From Nocardioidaceae bacterium (GTDB lineage Bacteria > Actinomycetota > Actinomycetes > Propionibacteriales > Nocardioidaceae), in contig JAICRS010000005.1 in NCBI GenBank assembly GCA_025966335.1, positions 1-28,370 of the forward strand: a stretch of DNA of 28,370 nucleotides, read 5' to 3'. The translations under genes were made by a program, and so were the position numbers. Position 1 is the stretch's first letter, and each line of letters begins with the position of its first letter. Positions 7,392 through 15,948 of this stretch are shown here, in pieces. The notes beneath the pieces were generated by a model, which worked only from the letters and a program-made list of their open reading frames with translations, made no database searches and was not told where the DNA came from.

Positions 7392-10300
7392 CAGTACTGC
7401 ACCTCCTGGGACCGCTTGCGAATCACGGTCACCTCGTCTCGTTGGTTCCCGGTGGGGCCCAGGTAGTTGAAGGCGAAGGCCAGCTGCGCGTAGCCGCCGA
7501 TCAGGTGGCTGGGCTTGATCATGATCCGGGTCAGCGAGTTGTGGATGCCGCCGCGCTTGCCGGACGTCTCCGAGATCGGTACGTCGATCAGCCGGTCCTG
7601 CGCATGATGCATGTAGACCGTGCCCTCGGGCATCCGGTGCGACACGATCGCCCGGGCGACGACGACCCCGTTGCGGTTGACCGCCTCGATCCAGTCGTTG
7701 TCCTTGACGCCGACCTTGGCCGCGTCCTGGTCGCTCATCCAGATCGTCTGCCCACCGCGGGACAGCGACAGCATGAACAGGTTGTCCTGGTACTCCGAGT
7801 GGATCGACCACTTGTTGTGAGGCGTCAGGTAGCGCACCGTCACGCCCAGCTCTCCCGTGGACCCGATCTCCGGCTCCGCGAACAACGTCCCCATGTTCAG
7901 CGGCGGCCGGTAGACCGGCAGGCCCTCACCGAGCTCGGTCATCCAGTCGTGGTCGAGGTAGAAGTGCTGGCGGCCGGTCAGCGTGTGCCATGGCTTGAGC
8001 CGTTCGACGTTGATCGTGAACGGCGAGTAGCGACGCCCGCCGGACTCCGAGCCGGACCACTCGGGTGAGGTGATCACCGGGACCGGAGGACCCTGGGTGT
8101 CGGCGAAGGTGATCTGCTTGCCCTCGTGCTCGGCGGCGAGGTCGTGCAGCAGGGTGCCGGTGCGTTTCTCGAGCTGCTTGAACCCCTCGGTCGCCAGATG
8201 ACCGTTGGTGGTGCCGGACAGGGCGAGGATCGCCTCGCACGCGTGCACGTCCCGCCGCAGCGACGGGCGACCGTCCGCCGGCCCGCCCCGGACCGCGCCG
8301 TTCTTCGCCCGCAGGTAGTCCACGGACTTCTTCACGTCGAAGGTGACACCCTTGGTGGTCGCGCCGAGCTTCTCCATCAGCGGGCCGAGGGCGGTCATCT
8401 TCGCGCCCACGGCGGTGTAGTCCCGCTCGACCTCGACCAGCTTCGGCATGGTCCGACCCGGGACGGGCTCGCACTCGCCGTACTTCCAGTCCTGGACCAC
8501 CCCGTGCGGGTTGGCCATCGCGTCGGGGGTGTCATGCATCAGCGGCACCGCGACCAGGTCCTTGCGGACGTCGAGGTAGCCGGCCGCCAGCTCGCTGAAC
8601 TTCTCGGCGATCGCGATCCAGCCGTCCCAGTCGGTGCGGGTCTGCCACGGCGGCGCGATCGCGGGGTTGAACGAGTGCACGAACGGGTGCATGTCGGTGG
8701 TGTTGAGGTCGTGCTTCTCGTACCACGTCGCGGCCGGGAACACGACGTCGGAGAACACCGTGGTGCTGGTCATCCGGAAGTCGAAGGTCATCAGCAGGTC
8801 GAGCTTGCCCTCGGGCGCGTTCTCGTGCCACTCCACGTCCCGCGGACGGTGCGCCTCCGGTGTCTCAGCGGCCCGGACCGCGTTGTCTGTTCCGAGCAGG
8901 TGCTTGAGGAAGTACTCGTTGCCCTTGCCGGAGGAGCCGAGCAGGTTCGCCCGCCAGATGGACAGGATCCTCGGGAAGTTCTCCGGCGCGTCCGGGTCCT
9001 CGCACGCGAACCGGAGCTCACCCGACCTCAGCTTCTCCACGACGTGCTCGGCGACCGGCTTGCCGGCCTCGGCCGCCTCGTCGGTGAGGTCGAGCGGGTT
9101 GCGGTTGAACGTCGGGTAGGACGGCATCCAGCCCATCCGGGCGCTCTGCGCGATCATGTCCGCGGTGCTCTTGCCGCCGAACTGCCCCTTGCCGGTCTCC
9201 GCCGACAGCGTGTCCGCCCCGAACTGGTCGTAGCGGAACTGGTTGGTGTGGAGGTACCAGTAGGCGGTCTGGATCATGTTCCGAGGCGGCCGGTTCCAGT
9301 CCAGCGCGTTGGCCAGCTGCGCGTGCCCGGTGACCGGGCGGACCTTCTCCTGCCCGACGTAGTGCGCCCAGCCGCCGCCGTTGACGCCCTGGCAGCCGGT
9401 CAGCGTGGTGAGCGCGAGGAAGGTCCGGTAGATGGTGTCGGAGTGGAACCAGTGGTTCGTGCCGGCGCCCATGATGATCATCGAGCGGCCCTTGGACTCC
9501 TCGGCGTTCTGCGCGAACTCGCGGCCGATCCGTTCCGCGGCCGATGCCGGGACGCCGGTGATCGTCTCCTGCCAGGCCGGGGTGTACGGCGCGGTGGCGT
9601 CGTCGTAGGAGGTTGCCCATGTTCCGGGCAGGCCGTCGCGGCCGACGCCGTACTGCGCAAGCATCATGTCGAACACGGTGGTCACGAGGTGCTCGCCGAC
9701 CCGGCGGACCGGCACGCCTCGAGGCACCGAGTCGCCGGCGCCGTCCGGGGTGTCGAAGCGGGGCAGCTCGAGCAGCACCGAGTCGTGGGTGGTGTCGATC
9801 AGGGACAGCTTCGGGTCGATGTCGCGCAGGTCGAGGTTCCAGCGACCCACGCCCTTCTCGCCGAAACGGTGCCCCAGCGAGCCGTTCGGGACGGTCGGCT
9901 CGTCGGTCCGGGCGTCCATCATGATCGGCTTGAAGGCGGCGTTCTCCTCGTGCTGGTAGGCCGGGAGGTCCGCCGCGGTGAGGAACTTCCCTGCCCGGTA
10001 GGTCCCGGTGCCGGTCGGGTCCAGCCGGATCAGGTAGGGCAGGTCGGAGTACTTCTTGGTGTAGTCGACGAAGTACGGCGTCTGCCGGTCGACGAAGAAC
10101 TCCTTGAGGATCACGTGGCCCATCGCCATCGCGAGCGCACCGTCCGTGCCTGGTCGCGCGGGCAGCCACTCGTCGGCGAACTTGACGTTGTCGGCGTAGT
10201 CCGGGGCGACGGCGATCACCTTCTGGCCGCGGTAGCGCGCCTCGGTCATCCAGTGGGCGTCCGGGGTTCGTGTCACCGGCAGGTTGGAGCCCCACATGAT

Positions 10301-11116
10301 CAGGTAGCCGGCGTCCCACCAGTCGCCCGACTCGGGCACGTCGGTCTGGTCGCCGAAGACCTGCGGGGACGCGACGGGGAGGTCGGCGTACCAGTCGTAG
10401 AACGACAGCATCGAGCCGCCGACGAGATTCACGAACCGGGCGCCCGAGGCGTGCGAGACCATCGACATCGCGGGGATCGGGGAGAACCCGGCGACCCGGT
10501 CCGGGCCCCACTTCTTGATCGTGTACACGTGGGCGGCGGCGACCATCTCGGTCGCCTCCTCCCAGGACGCACGGACCAGTCCGCCCTTGCCGCGCGCGGA
10601 CTTGTAGGCCTTCGCGCGGGCGGCGTTGCCCACGATGTGCGACCAGGCGGCGACCGGGTCACCGTCGTGCTGCTTCTTCGCCTCGCGGTACATCTGCAGG
10701 AGCACGCCGCGGATGTAGGGGTAGCGCACCCGGGTCGGCGAGTAGGTGTACCAGGAGAACGCGGCACCGCGCGGGCAGCCGCGCGGCTCGTACTCCGGCC
10801 GGTCCGGACCCACCGACGGGTAGTCGGTCTGCTGGGTCTCCCAGGTGATGATCCCGTCCTTGACGTAGACCTTCCACGAGCACGAGCCGGTGCAGTTCAC
10901 GCCGTGCGTGGAGCGCACCACCTTGTCGTGGCTCCACCGGTCCCGGTAGAAGTCGTCGGCGTCGCGGCCGCCGGTCCGGTGCAGCGTGCGGAGGTCCTCG
11001 GAGACCTCGGCCTTCGTGAAGAACCGGCGGCTTCGCACGAGCGCATCGCTCATCCCTCCGTCCAAGCCGACCTCGCGGTCACCAGTCTTGCCTTCGGGGT
11101 GAACGTCTGTGCTCAC
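7391..11116 (-). CDS. narG: Respiratory nitrate reductase alpha subunit (Mo-bisMGD)
   Basis: A 1241-residue catalytic subunit that reduces nitrate to nitrite on the cytoplasmic side. The FS0 cluster ligands are H71, C75, C79 (HGVNCTGSCSW) and C114 (RGCPRGAAFSWY), the His/Cys pattern of membrane-bound NarG. YDWYADLPVASP at about 240-251 is the region holding the Asp Mo ligand in E. coli NarG, followed by GDQTDVPESGDWWDAGY. Length is normal. The start is GTG, with a strong GAGGAGG Shine-Dalgarno at 11123-11129 some 6 nt upstream; an ATG at residue 22 (MSDALVRSRRFF) is the alternative. The gap to narK is only 49 bp and contains a weak 6-bp stem (11144-11149 with 11160-11165), so one operon is likely. 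Confidence 0.97.
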   Translation of the reverse strand: MSTDVHPEGKTGDREVGLDGGMSDALVRSRRFFTKAEVSEDLRTLHRTGGRDADDFYRDRWSHDKVVRSTHGVNCTGSCSWKVYVKDGIITWETQQTDYPSVGPDRPEYEPRGCPRGAAFSWYTYSPTRVRYPYIRGVLLQMYREAKKQHDGDPVAAWSHIVGNAARAKAYKSARGKGGLVRASWEEATEMVAAAHVYTIKKWGPDRVAGFSPIPAMSMVSHASGARFVNLVGGSMLSFYDWYADLPVASPQVFGDQTDVPESGDWWDAGYLIMWGSNLPVTRTPDAHWMTEARYRGQKVIAVAPDYADNVKFADEWLPARPGTDGALAMAMGHVILKEFFVDRQTPYFVDYTKKYSDLPYLIRLDPTGTGTYRAGKFLTAADLPAYQHEENAAFKPIMMDARTDEPTVPNGSLGHRFGEKGVGRWNLDLRDIDPKLSLIDTTHDSVLLELPRFDTPDGAGDSVPRGVPVRRVGEHLVTTVFDMMLAQYGVGRDGLPGTWATSYDDATAPYTPAWQETITGVPASAAERIGREFAQNAEESKGRSMIIMGAGTNHWFHSDTIYRTFLALTTLTGCQGVNGGGWAHYVGQEKVRPVTGHAQLANALDWNRPPRNMIQTAYWYLHTNQFRYDQFGADTLSAETGKGQFGGKSTADMIAQSARMGWMPSYPTFNRNPLDLTDEAAEAGKPVAEHVVEKLRSGELRFACEDPDAPENFPRILSIWRANLLGSSGKGNEYFLKHLLGTDNAVRAAETPEAHRPRDVEWHENAPEGKLDLLMTFDFRMTSTTVFSDVVFPAATWYEKHDLNTTDMHPFVHSFNPAIAPPWQTRTDWDGWIAIAEKFSELAAGYLDVRKDLVAVPLMHDTPDAMANPHGVVQDWKYGECEPVPGRTMPKLVEVERDYTAVGAKMTALGPLMEKLGATTKGVTFDVKKSVDYLRAKNGAVRGGPADGRPSLRRDVHACEAILALSGTTNGHLATEGFKQLEKRTGTLLHDLAAEHEGKQITFADTQGPPVPVITSPEWSGSESGGRRYSPFTINVERLKPWHTLTGRQHFYLDHDWMTELGEGLPVYRPPLNMGTLFAEPEIGSTGELGVTVRYLTPHNKWSIHSEYQDNLFMLSLSRGGQTIWMSDQDAAKVGVKDNDWIEAVNRNGVVVARAIVSHRMPEGTVYMHHAQDRLIDVPISETSGKRGGIHNSLTRIMIKPSHLIGGYAQLAFAFNYLGPTGNQRDEVTVIRKRSQEVQY

Positions 11117-11165
11117 GCGGGACCTCCTCGCTTTCCTGGGACGCTATCGAAGTCGGGACCGATAG

Positions 11166-12419
11166 TTAAGGGATCTCGGTCCGCGCGCCGGAATCGCGAG
11201 CTGTGGATCGGACCACAGTGACGGTCAGCAGCAGGGTCAGTGCCGCGGTGATCGCGAGCAGCACCAGGCCGATCGCGTAGGAGTCGGTGCGGCCGTAGAT
11301 GTAGCCCATGATCAGCGGAGGCACGAAGCCACCGAGACCGCCGGCCGCGCCCACCAGTCCGGTGACGCCACCGACTCGGGCCGGATCGGTGACCTTGGCG
11401 ATCAGCGCGAAAGTCGCTCCGCTGCCGGACCCGAGCGCCGCGGCCATGGCCAGGAACGCGACCGTGCCGACGTGCTCGAGCAGTGGTGTCGTCGCGGCGA
11501 CCGCGGCACCGACCACCACGACGGCGTACCCGCCGGCCAGCACCGGGATCGCGCCGAACCGGTCGGACAGCCAGCCGCCGACCGGACGCATCAGCACCGC
11601 GATGATCACGAAGCCGGCCATCCGGTTGGCGGCGTCGGCGGCGTCGAGCTCGTAGGCCGTCTTGAGGTAGGACGGCAGGTAGACCGAGAAGGCCACGTAG
11701 CCACCGAAGGCCACGGCGTACAAGACGCAGGCCTGCCAGGTGATCGGCAGCCGCGCGTTCGCGGCCAGCCGGCCCATCAGGGATCCGGCCGGCGCCTGCC
11801 GACCCGGCGCGTCGCGCAGCACCAGCCACGACACGACCGCGTAGGCCGCGAGGAGCACCGCGGTGATCACGAACGGGGCCTGCTCACCCACGTTGGTGTA
11901 GAGCTTGACCGTGGTCAGCGCGCTGATCGCCGTCCCGCCCATCCCGGCACCGAAGACGCCGACCGCGAGACCACGGCGCTCGGGCGGGAACCACGCGTTG
12001 ACGAACGGCACGCCGACCGCGAAGGTGGTGCCGGCGATGCCGAGGAAGAACCCGCCGAACAGCAGGGCGCCGTAGGAGTCCAGTCCGAGGAACCCGAGGA
12101 ACAGCACCGGGATGATCGTCACCGCGGACACCAGCGGGAACATCACCCGCCCGCCGAGCTTGTCGGTGAGCGCACCGACCACGATCCGGCCCAGCGAGCC
12201 GACGATCACGGGGACCGCGACCAGCAGCGCGACATCGGACTCGGTGAGCGCACCCAGCGTGCCCTCGGTGCGGAACAGCGGGCCCAGCGGGCTCAACAGC
12301 GCCCAGGCCCAGAAGTTGACGGCGAAGCCGATGGTGGCCATCGCCAGCATCAGGCCCGGTGACCGTTCTGCGGTGTGTGCCACCCTGTCGACACCCGTTT
12401 CGGCAATGGCGGTGCTCAT
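11166..12419 (-). CDS. narK: MFS nitrate/nitrite transporter
   Basis: A 417-residue, roughly 12-helix major facilitator protein of the nitrate/nitrite porter family that imports nitrate and/or exports nitrite. Features include the loop GSLGRIVVGALTDKLGGR (MFS motif between helices 2 and 3), NAWFPPERRGLAVGVFGAGMGGTA and GGVTGLVGAAGGLGGFVPP, which fits the Gly-rich nitrate signature of helix 11. The ATG at 12419 is preceded by AGGAG 11 nt upstream; an upstream extension of the frame runs through the promoter region and is discarded. It is first in the nar operon, and a DosR-like box lies 92 bp upstream. Whether it is a nitrate/proton symporter or a nitrate/nitrite antiporter cannot be told here. 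Confidence 0.94.
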   Translation of the reverse strand: MSTAIAETGVDRVAHTAERSPGLMLAMATIGFAVNFWAWALLSPLGPLFRTEGTLGALTESDVALLVAVPVIVGSLGRIVVGALTDKLGGRVMFPLVSAVTIIPVLFLGFLGLDSYGALLFGGFFLGIAGTTFAVGVPFVNAWFPPERRGLAVGVFGAGMGGTAISALTTVKLYTNVGEQAPFVITAVLLAAYAVVSWLVLRDAPGRQAPAGSLMGRLAANARLPITWQACVLYAVAFGGYVAFSVYLPSYLKTAYELDAADAANRMAGFVIIAVLMRPVGGWLSDRFGAIPVLAGGYAVVVVGAAVAATTPLLEHVGTVAFLAMAAALGSGSGATFALIAKVTDPARVGGVTGLVGAAGGLGGFVPPLIMGYIYGRTDSYAIGLVLLAITAALTLLLTVTVVRSTARDSGARTEIP

Positions 12420-12510
12420 GTCTGTGGAAACTCCTGCGCTCTGACAGGCCTCAGTGGGGCCCGTTCGGTCCTTACCCAGGAGAACCCTTCCAAACCCCGC
12501 GGTCCCCGGA

Positions 12511-12528
12511 TAAGGGCGAAAGTCCCGG
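12511..12528 (-). promoter_or_regulatory. DosR/DevR-like box upstream of narK
   Basis: On the minus strand the site reads CCGGGACTTTCGCCCTTA, matching the mycobacterial DosR/DevR palindrome core GGGACTTNNGNCCC at all but the last conserved base. It is 92 bp upstream of the narK ATG. Established knowledge: narK2 of M. tuberculosis and nar genes of Streptomyces are under DosR-type hypoxia/NO control. That this operon is controlled in the same way is inference. Confidence 0.5.
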
Positions 12529-12551
12529 CCTCCGGGGGCGTTGGTCCCCAC

Positions 12552-12595
12552 TTGTCTGACGGGTGGGCGGCTAGGGCCACCCACCCGTCTGACAA
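12552..12595. terminator. Palindromic repeat copy A, terminator-like hairpin after the dehydrogenase gene
   Basis: Arms at 12552-12567 and 12580-12595 (TTGTCTGACGGGTGGG) pair in 15 of 16 positions around a 12-nt loop. The hairpin begins about 10 nt after the dehydrogenase stop. It is homologous to copy B at 13846-13897: oriented alike, about 44 of 52 bases agree, including the loop motif GCCnTAGCC. It separates the dehydrogenase gene from the narK promoter. No T tract is present. Confidence 0.75.
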
Positions 12596-12604
12596 CTCGG
12601 GAGA

Positions 12605-13786
12605 TCAGGGCTGGAAGACGACCTTGAAGGTGCCCTCGGTCTTGTCCTGGAAGTTCTTGTACGCCGCGGGTGCCTCGGCCAGCGGCAACCGGTGGGTGGC
12701 GAACTGCTCCACGCCCAGCGGGTCAGAGTCGTCGGTCAGCAGCGGCATGATGTCGTCGACCCACCTCTTCACGTTGGCCTGTCCCAACCGGATCTGAACC
12801 TGCTTGTCGAACAGCGTCAGCAGCGGGAGGGGGTCGGACTGTCCGCCGTACACCCCGATGATCGAGATCGTGCCGCCGCGGCGCACGGCGTCGATCGCAC
12901 TGTAGAGCGCGGCCATCCGATCCACCCCTGCCTTCTGCATCATCGGGACGGAAACCGATTTGGGCAGCAGGCCGACCATCGTCTGACCGATGGCCGCAAT
13001 CGGCGAGCCGTGCGCCTCCATGCCCACAGCGTCGATCACCGAGTCGGCGCCTCGGCCGTCGGTCATGTCACGTACGGCGTCACCCACGTTGCCCACCGCT
13101 TTGAGGTCGAGCACCTCGACCCCGCGGCTCTGCGAACGGGAGAGCCGCTCGGGCACGAGGTCCACGCCGATGACGCGCAGGCCCTTGTGCATGGCGATCC
13201 GGGCACACATCTCGCCGATCGGGCCCAGTCCGACCACGAGCAACGTTCCGCCGTCGGGCACCGCGGCGTACTCGACCGCCTGCCAGGAGGTGGGCAACAC
13301 GTCGGACAGGAACAGGAAGCGGTCATCGATCGGCCCCTCGGGGACCTTGATCGGCAGGAAGTTCGCGAACGGGACGCGGAGGTACTCCGCCTGGCCGCCA
13401 GGGATCTGCCCGTAGAGCTTGCTGTAGCCGAAGAACGAGGCACCGGTGCCGTACTCGTGGTTCTGGGTCGTCTCACACTGGCTGAACAGTCCCTGGTCAC
13501 ACATCCAACAGTGCCCGCAGCACACGTTGAACGGGATCACGACACGATCGCCGACGGAGAGGTTCGAGACACCGGAGCCAACCTCCTCGACCACACCCAT
13601 CGGCTCGTGCCCGACAACGTCACCGGGCGTCATGAACGGACCGAGGATGTTGTAGAGGTGCAGGTCGGACCCACACAGTCCGGTCGAGGTGACCTTGATG
13701 ATCGCGTCGTCCGGTTCTTTCAGGACCGGGTCGGGAACCTCTTCGACGCGCATGTCCTTCTTGCCCTGCCACGTCACTGCCTTCAT
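12605..13786 (-). CDS. Zinc-dependent alcohol dehydrogenase, formaldehyde dehydrogenase-like
   Basis: A 393-residue medium-chain dehydrogenase. Numbering from the upstream ATG, catalytic zinc ligands are C39 (LCGSD), H61/E62 (GHEPMG) and D163 (LSDVLPTSW), the pattern of the glutathione-independent formaldehyde dehydrogenase/dismutase group. The structural zinc lobe is C91-X2-C94-X2-C97-X7-C105. NAD binding is at GLGPIG (187-192). Two ATGs are adjacent; the second (13786) is chosen because GGAGG lies 6 nt upstream of it and only 3 nt from the first. It likely oxidises an alcohol or aldehyde with NAD; the substrate is unknown. It is bracketed by two copies of a palindromic repeat, and its N/K/Y-containing sequence is slightly less GC-driven than its neighbours. 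Confidence 0.9.
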   Translation of the reverse strand: MKAVTWQGKKDMRVEEVPDPVLKEPDDAIIKVTSTGLCGSDLHLYNILGPFMTPGDVVGHEPMGVVEEVGSGVSNLSVGDRVVIPFNVCCGHCWMCDQGLFSQCETTQNHEYGTGASFFGYSKLYGQIPGGQAEYLRVPFANFLPIKVPEGPIDDRFLFLSDVLPTSWQAVEYAAVPDGGTLLVVGLGPIGEMCARIAMHKGLRVIGVDLVPERLSRSQSRGVEVLDLKAVGNVGDAVRDMTDGRGADSVIDAVGMEAHGSPIAAIGQTMVGLLPKSVSVPMMQKAGVDRMAALYSAIDAVRRGGTISIIGVYGGQSDPLPLLTLFDKQVQIRLGQANVKRWVDDIMPLLTDDSDPLGVEQFATHRLPLAEAPAAYKNFQDKTEGTFKVVFQP

Positions 13787-13845
13787 CATCAGCCTCCAAG
13801 GAAAGTCGGGGTCGCTGCGACGTACCCGCCCTCCCCTCCGGCATT

Positions 13846-13897
13846 CCCGAGTTGTCAGACGGGTGTGCGGCCATAGCCACCCAGGCGTCTGCCAAGT
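13846..13897. repeat. Palindromic repeat copy B, after the YbaK-like gene
   Basis: The sequence starts CCCGAGTTGTCAGACGGGTG and ends CAGGCGTCTGCCAAGT. It is about 85% identical to the reverse complement of copy A and, being a palindrome, also resembles it directly. The stem is less perfect than copy A. It begins within a few bases of the YbaK-like stop codon, so it may serve as that gene's terminator. The remaining gap, 13790-13845, holds the dehydrogenase ribosome binding site and presumably its promoter, with no clear -10/-35. Confidence 0.75.
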
Positions 13898-13900
13898 CGG

Positions 13901-14449
13901 TCAGAGGCCGAGGCGGTCGACGACCTCGGCGCGAGGCAGGTGGGCCAGGTCGGACCCGCGCAGCAGCAGCTTCGAACGGCGTACGCCGCTGCCGATGATC
14001 GCGACCGGGAGGTCGAGGACGGCGGAGTCGACCAGCAGCCGCCAGGACTCCGGCAGGCCGACCGGGGTGATCCCGCCGTACTCCATCCCGGACTCCTCCA
14101 CCGCCCGGTCCATCGCCAGGAAGGAGGCCTTGCGCACGTCCAGCGTCCGCTTGACCAGGCTGTTCACGTCGGCGCGGGTGTCGGCGCGGACCACGCAGGC
14201 GGCCACCCGCTCCTCGCCGCCGCGCCGGCCGGCCACCACGACGCAGTTCGCGCCGGTCGTCAGCGGCAACGAGTAGGCCTCGCTCATGGCGGCGGTGTCC
14301 GCGAGGTCCGGGTCGATCTCCACCACAGCCACCCGCTCGATGTGCTCCCAGCTCTTCAGGGCCGCAGCGACCGGGTCGGCGAGGAGATCGCTGCGCTCGA
14401 GGGCGGGCAGGGACTGCAGGGCACCGACACGCGGCAGGGCTTCCGACAC
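13901..14449 (-). CDS. YbaK/EbsC-type aminoacyl-tRNA deacylase
   Basis: A 182-residue protein of the YbaK/ProRS-INS editing fold. These enzymes hydrolyse mischarged aminoacyl-tRNA in trans, for example Cys-tRNA(Pro). Family features are CVVVAGRRGGEERVAACVVRADTRADVN, the Lys-containing segment VRKASFLAMDRAVEESGMEYGGITPVGLP, and the C-terminal VAIIGSGVRRSKLLLRGSDL. The start is taken as GTG 14449 because AGGA sits 7 nt upstream; an in-frame ATG at 14473 lacks a Shine-Dalgarno but would add 8 residues. It is divergent from gdhA, with about 70 bp between. The exact tRNA substrate is not predictable. Confidence 0.88.
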   Translation of the reverse strand: MSEALPRVGALQSLPALERSDLLADPVAAALKSWEHIERVAVVEIDPDLADTAAMSEAYSLPLTTGANCVVVAGRRGGEERVAACVVRADTRADVNSLVKRTLDVRKASFLAMDRAVEESGMEYGGITPVGLPESWRLLVDSAVLDLPVAIIGSGVRRSKLLLRGSDLAHLPRAEVVDRLGL

Positions 14450-14508
14450 ACCCCCATCCTGCCCAGCCCGCATCCCGGGCAGCCGTCGGGGTGGGTCGGA
14501 GAAGTGAC

Positions 14509-14523
14509 TAGAGTGCTGGAATG
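14509..14523 (+). promoter_or_regulatory. Probable leaderless promoter of gdhA
   Basis: TAGAGT at 14509-14514 fits an actinobacterial -10 hexamer and lies 6 nt before the gdhA ATG, so the transcript would begin at or beside the start codon. There is no Shine-Dalgarno-like sequence at suitable spacing and no good -35 element. Confidence 0.45.
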
Positions 14524-15867
14524 TCCCGTCTCGATCCGGCCCTGCAGTCCGTCTACGACACCGTCCTCCAGCGCAACCCCGGCGAGGTCGAGTTCCACCA
14601 GGCCGTGCACGAGGTGCTCGAGTCGCTGAACCCGGTCGCCAGCAAGCACCCGGAGTACATCGACAAGGCGGTCATCGAGCGGATCTGCGAGCCCGAGCGG
14701 CAGATCATCTTCCGGGTGCCGTGGGTCGACGACACCGGCCAGATCCGGATCAACCGCGCGTTCCGGGTGGAGTTCAACTCCGCGCTGGGTCCCTACAAGG
14801 GCGGGATGCGGTTCCACCCGTCGGTCTACCTCGGCGTGGTGAAGTTCCTCGGCTTCGAGCAGCTGTTCAAGAACGCCCTGACCGGCATGCCCATCGGCGG
14901 CGGCAAGGGCGGCTCCGACTTCGACCCCAAGGGACGCAGCGAGGGCGAGGTGATGCGCTTCTGCCAGTCGCTGATGACCGAGCTGTCGCGTCACATCGGC
15001 GAGTACACCGACGTCCCGGCCGGTGACATCGGCGTCGGCGAGCGCGAGATCGGCTACATGTTCGGCCAGTTCAAGCGGATCACCAACCGCTACGAGTCCG
15101 GGGTGCTGACCGGCAAGGGGATGGCGTACGGCGGTTCGCGGGTGCGCCGCGAGGCGACGGGCTACGGGACCGTCTTCTTCACCGAGCACATGCTCGAGAC
15201 CCTGAACACCACGCTGTCCGGGAAGCGGGTGGTGGTCTCCGGGTCCGGAAACGTCGCGCTGTACGCCGCCCGCAAGGCGGAGGAGCTCGGCGCCGTGGTG
15301 GTGGCCTGCTCCGACTCCAACGGGTACGTCGTGCAGGACGACGGCCTCGACGTGGACGAGCTGATCCAGGTCAAGGAGGTCGAGCGGCTCCGGGTCTCGG
15401 ACTACGCCGGCCGCCGGACGAACGCGAAGTACGTCGAGGGTGGCAACGTGTGGGAGGTCCCCTGCGACGTCGCCCTGCCGTGCGCGACCCAGAACGAGCT
15501 GGACGCCGCCTCGGCGCGGTCACTGGTCGGGTCGGGCGTGGTCGCCGTGGCCGAGGGCGCGAACATGCCGTGCACCCCGGACGCGGTGCGCACCTTCCAG
15601 GACGCCGGGATCCTGTTCGGCCCCGGCAAGGCCGCGAACGCCGGCGGGGTCGCGACCAGTGCGCTGGAGATGCAGCAGAACGCCTCCCGCGACTCGTGGA
15701 GCTTCGAGTACACCGAGCAGCGGCTCGCCGAGATCATGCACGGCGTGCACGAGCGGTGCGCCAGCGCTGCCGAGGAGTACGGCACCCCGGGCAACTACGT
15801 GGCCGGCGCGAACATCTCCAGCTTCATCCAGGTCGCCGACGCGATGCTGGCCCTCGGCGTCATCTGA
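14521..15867 (+). CDS. gdhA: NADP-specific glutamate dehydrogenase
   Basis: A 448-residue hexameric-type glutamate dehydrogenase that aminates 2-oxoglutarate with ammonium and NADPH. The N-terminal substrate domain has PYKGGMRFHPSV (91-102) and MPIGGGKGGSDFDPKG (123-138), which includes the catalytic Lys129. The nucleotide fold carries VVVSGSGNVALYAA with ACSDSNG after the second strand, consistent with NADP. The length is standard for the small GDH class. The start is supported by the leaderless promoter. The gene is monocistronic, ending at a strong hairpin. With the nearby nitrate reductase it could assimilate ammonium, but no nitrite reductase is visible in the window. Confidence 0.97.
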   Translation: MSRLDPALQSVYDTVLQRNPGEVEFHQAVHEVLESLNPVASKHPEYIDKAVIERICEPERQIIFRVPWVDDTGQIRINRAFRVEFNSALGPYKGGMRFHPSVYLGVVKFLGFEQLFKNALTGMPIGGGKGGSDFDPKGRSEGEVMRFCQSLMTELSRHIGEYTDVPAGDIGVGEREIGYMFGQFKRITNRYESGVLTGKGMAYGGSRVRREATGYGTVFFTEHMLETLNTTLSGKRVVVSGSGNVALYAARKAEELGAVVVACSDSNGYVVQDDGLDVDELIQVKEVERLRVSDYAGRRTNAKYVEGGNVWEVPCDVALPCATQNELDAASARSLVGSGVVAVAEGANMPCTPDAVRTFQDAGILFGPGKAANAGGVATSALEMQQNASRDSWSFEYTEQRLAEIMHGVHERCASAAEEYGTPGNYVAGANISSFIQVADAMLALGVI

Positions 15868-15882
15868 CCCGCCACCGACACG

Positions 15883-15922
15883 GCGAAGGCCGCCGACGAG
15901 GGATCTCGTCGGCGACCTTCGC
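15883..15922. terminator. Bidirectional terminator between gdhA and the nucleotidase gene
   Basis: GCGAAGGCCGCCGACGAG (15883-15900) pairs with CTCGTCGGCGACCTTCGC (15905-15922) at 17 of 18 positions around a 4-nt loop. It lies between the convergent gdhA stop and the nucleotidase stop, with a short T/G-rich tail on the plus side. Confidence 0.85.
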
Positions 15923-15948
15923 TGTTGTGTGCGTTCGGGCAGCCCGTC

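Noticed and set aside
8126..11221. A very long plus-strand open frame antisense to narG
   Set aside because: Such antisense frames are normal in GC-rich genes; its residue composition mirrors narG codon bias and no domain is visible.
12375..12797. Plus-strand open frame across the narK promoter and repeat copy A
   Set aside because: It is antisense to narK at one end and the dehydrogenase gene at the other, and includes the palindrome; no family match.
13790..13845. Second DosR-like box before the dehydrogenase gene
   Set aside because: Only GACTTTC matches the consensus; the GGGAC and CCC ends are missing and it overlaps the ribosome binding site.
12552..13897. Insertion sequence or transposon
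   Set aside because: No transposase, no target-site duplication seen, and both repeats sit directly after stop codons as terminators would.
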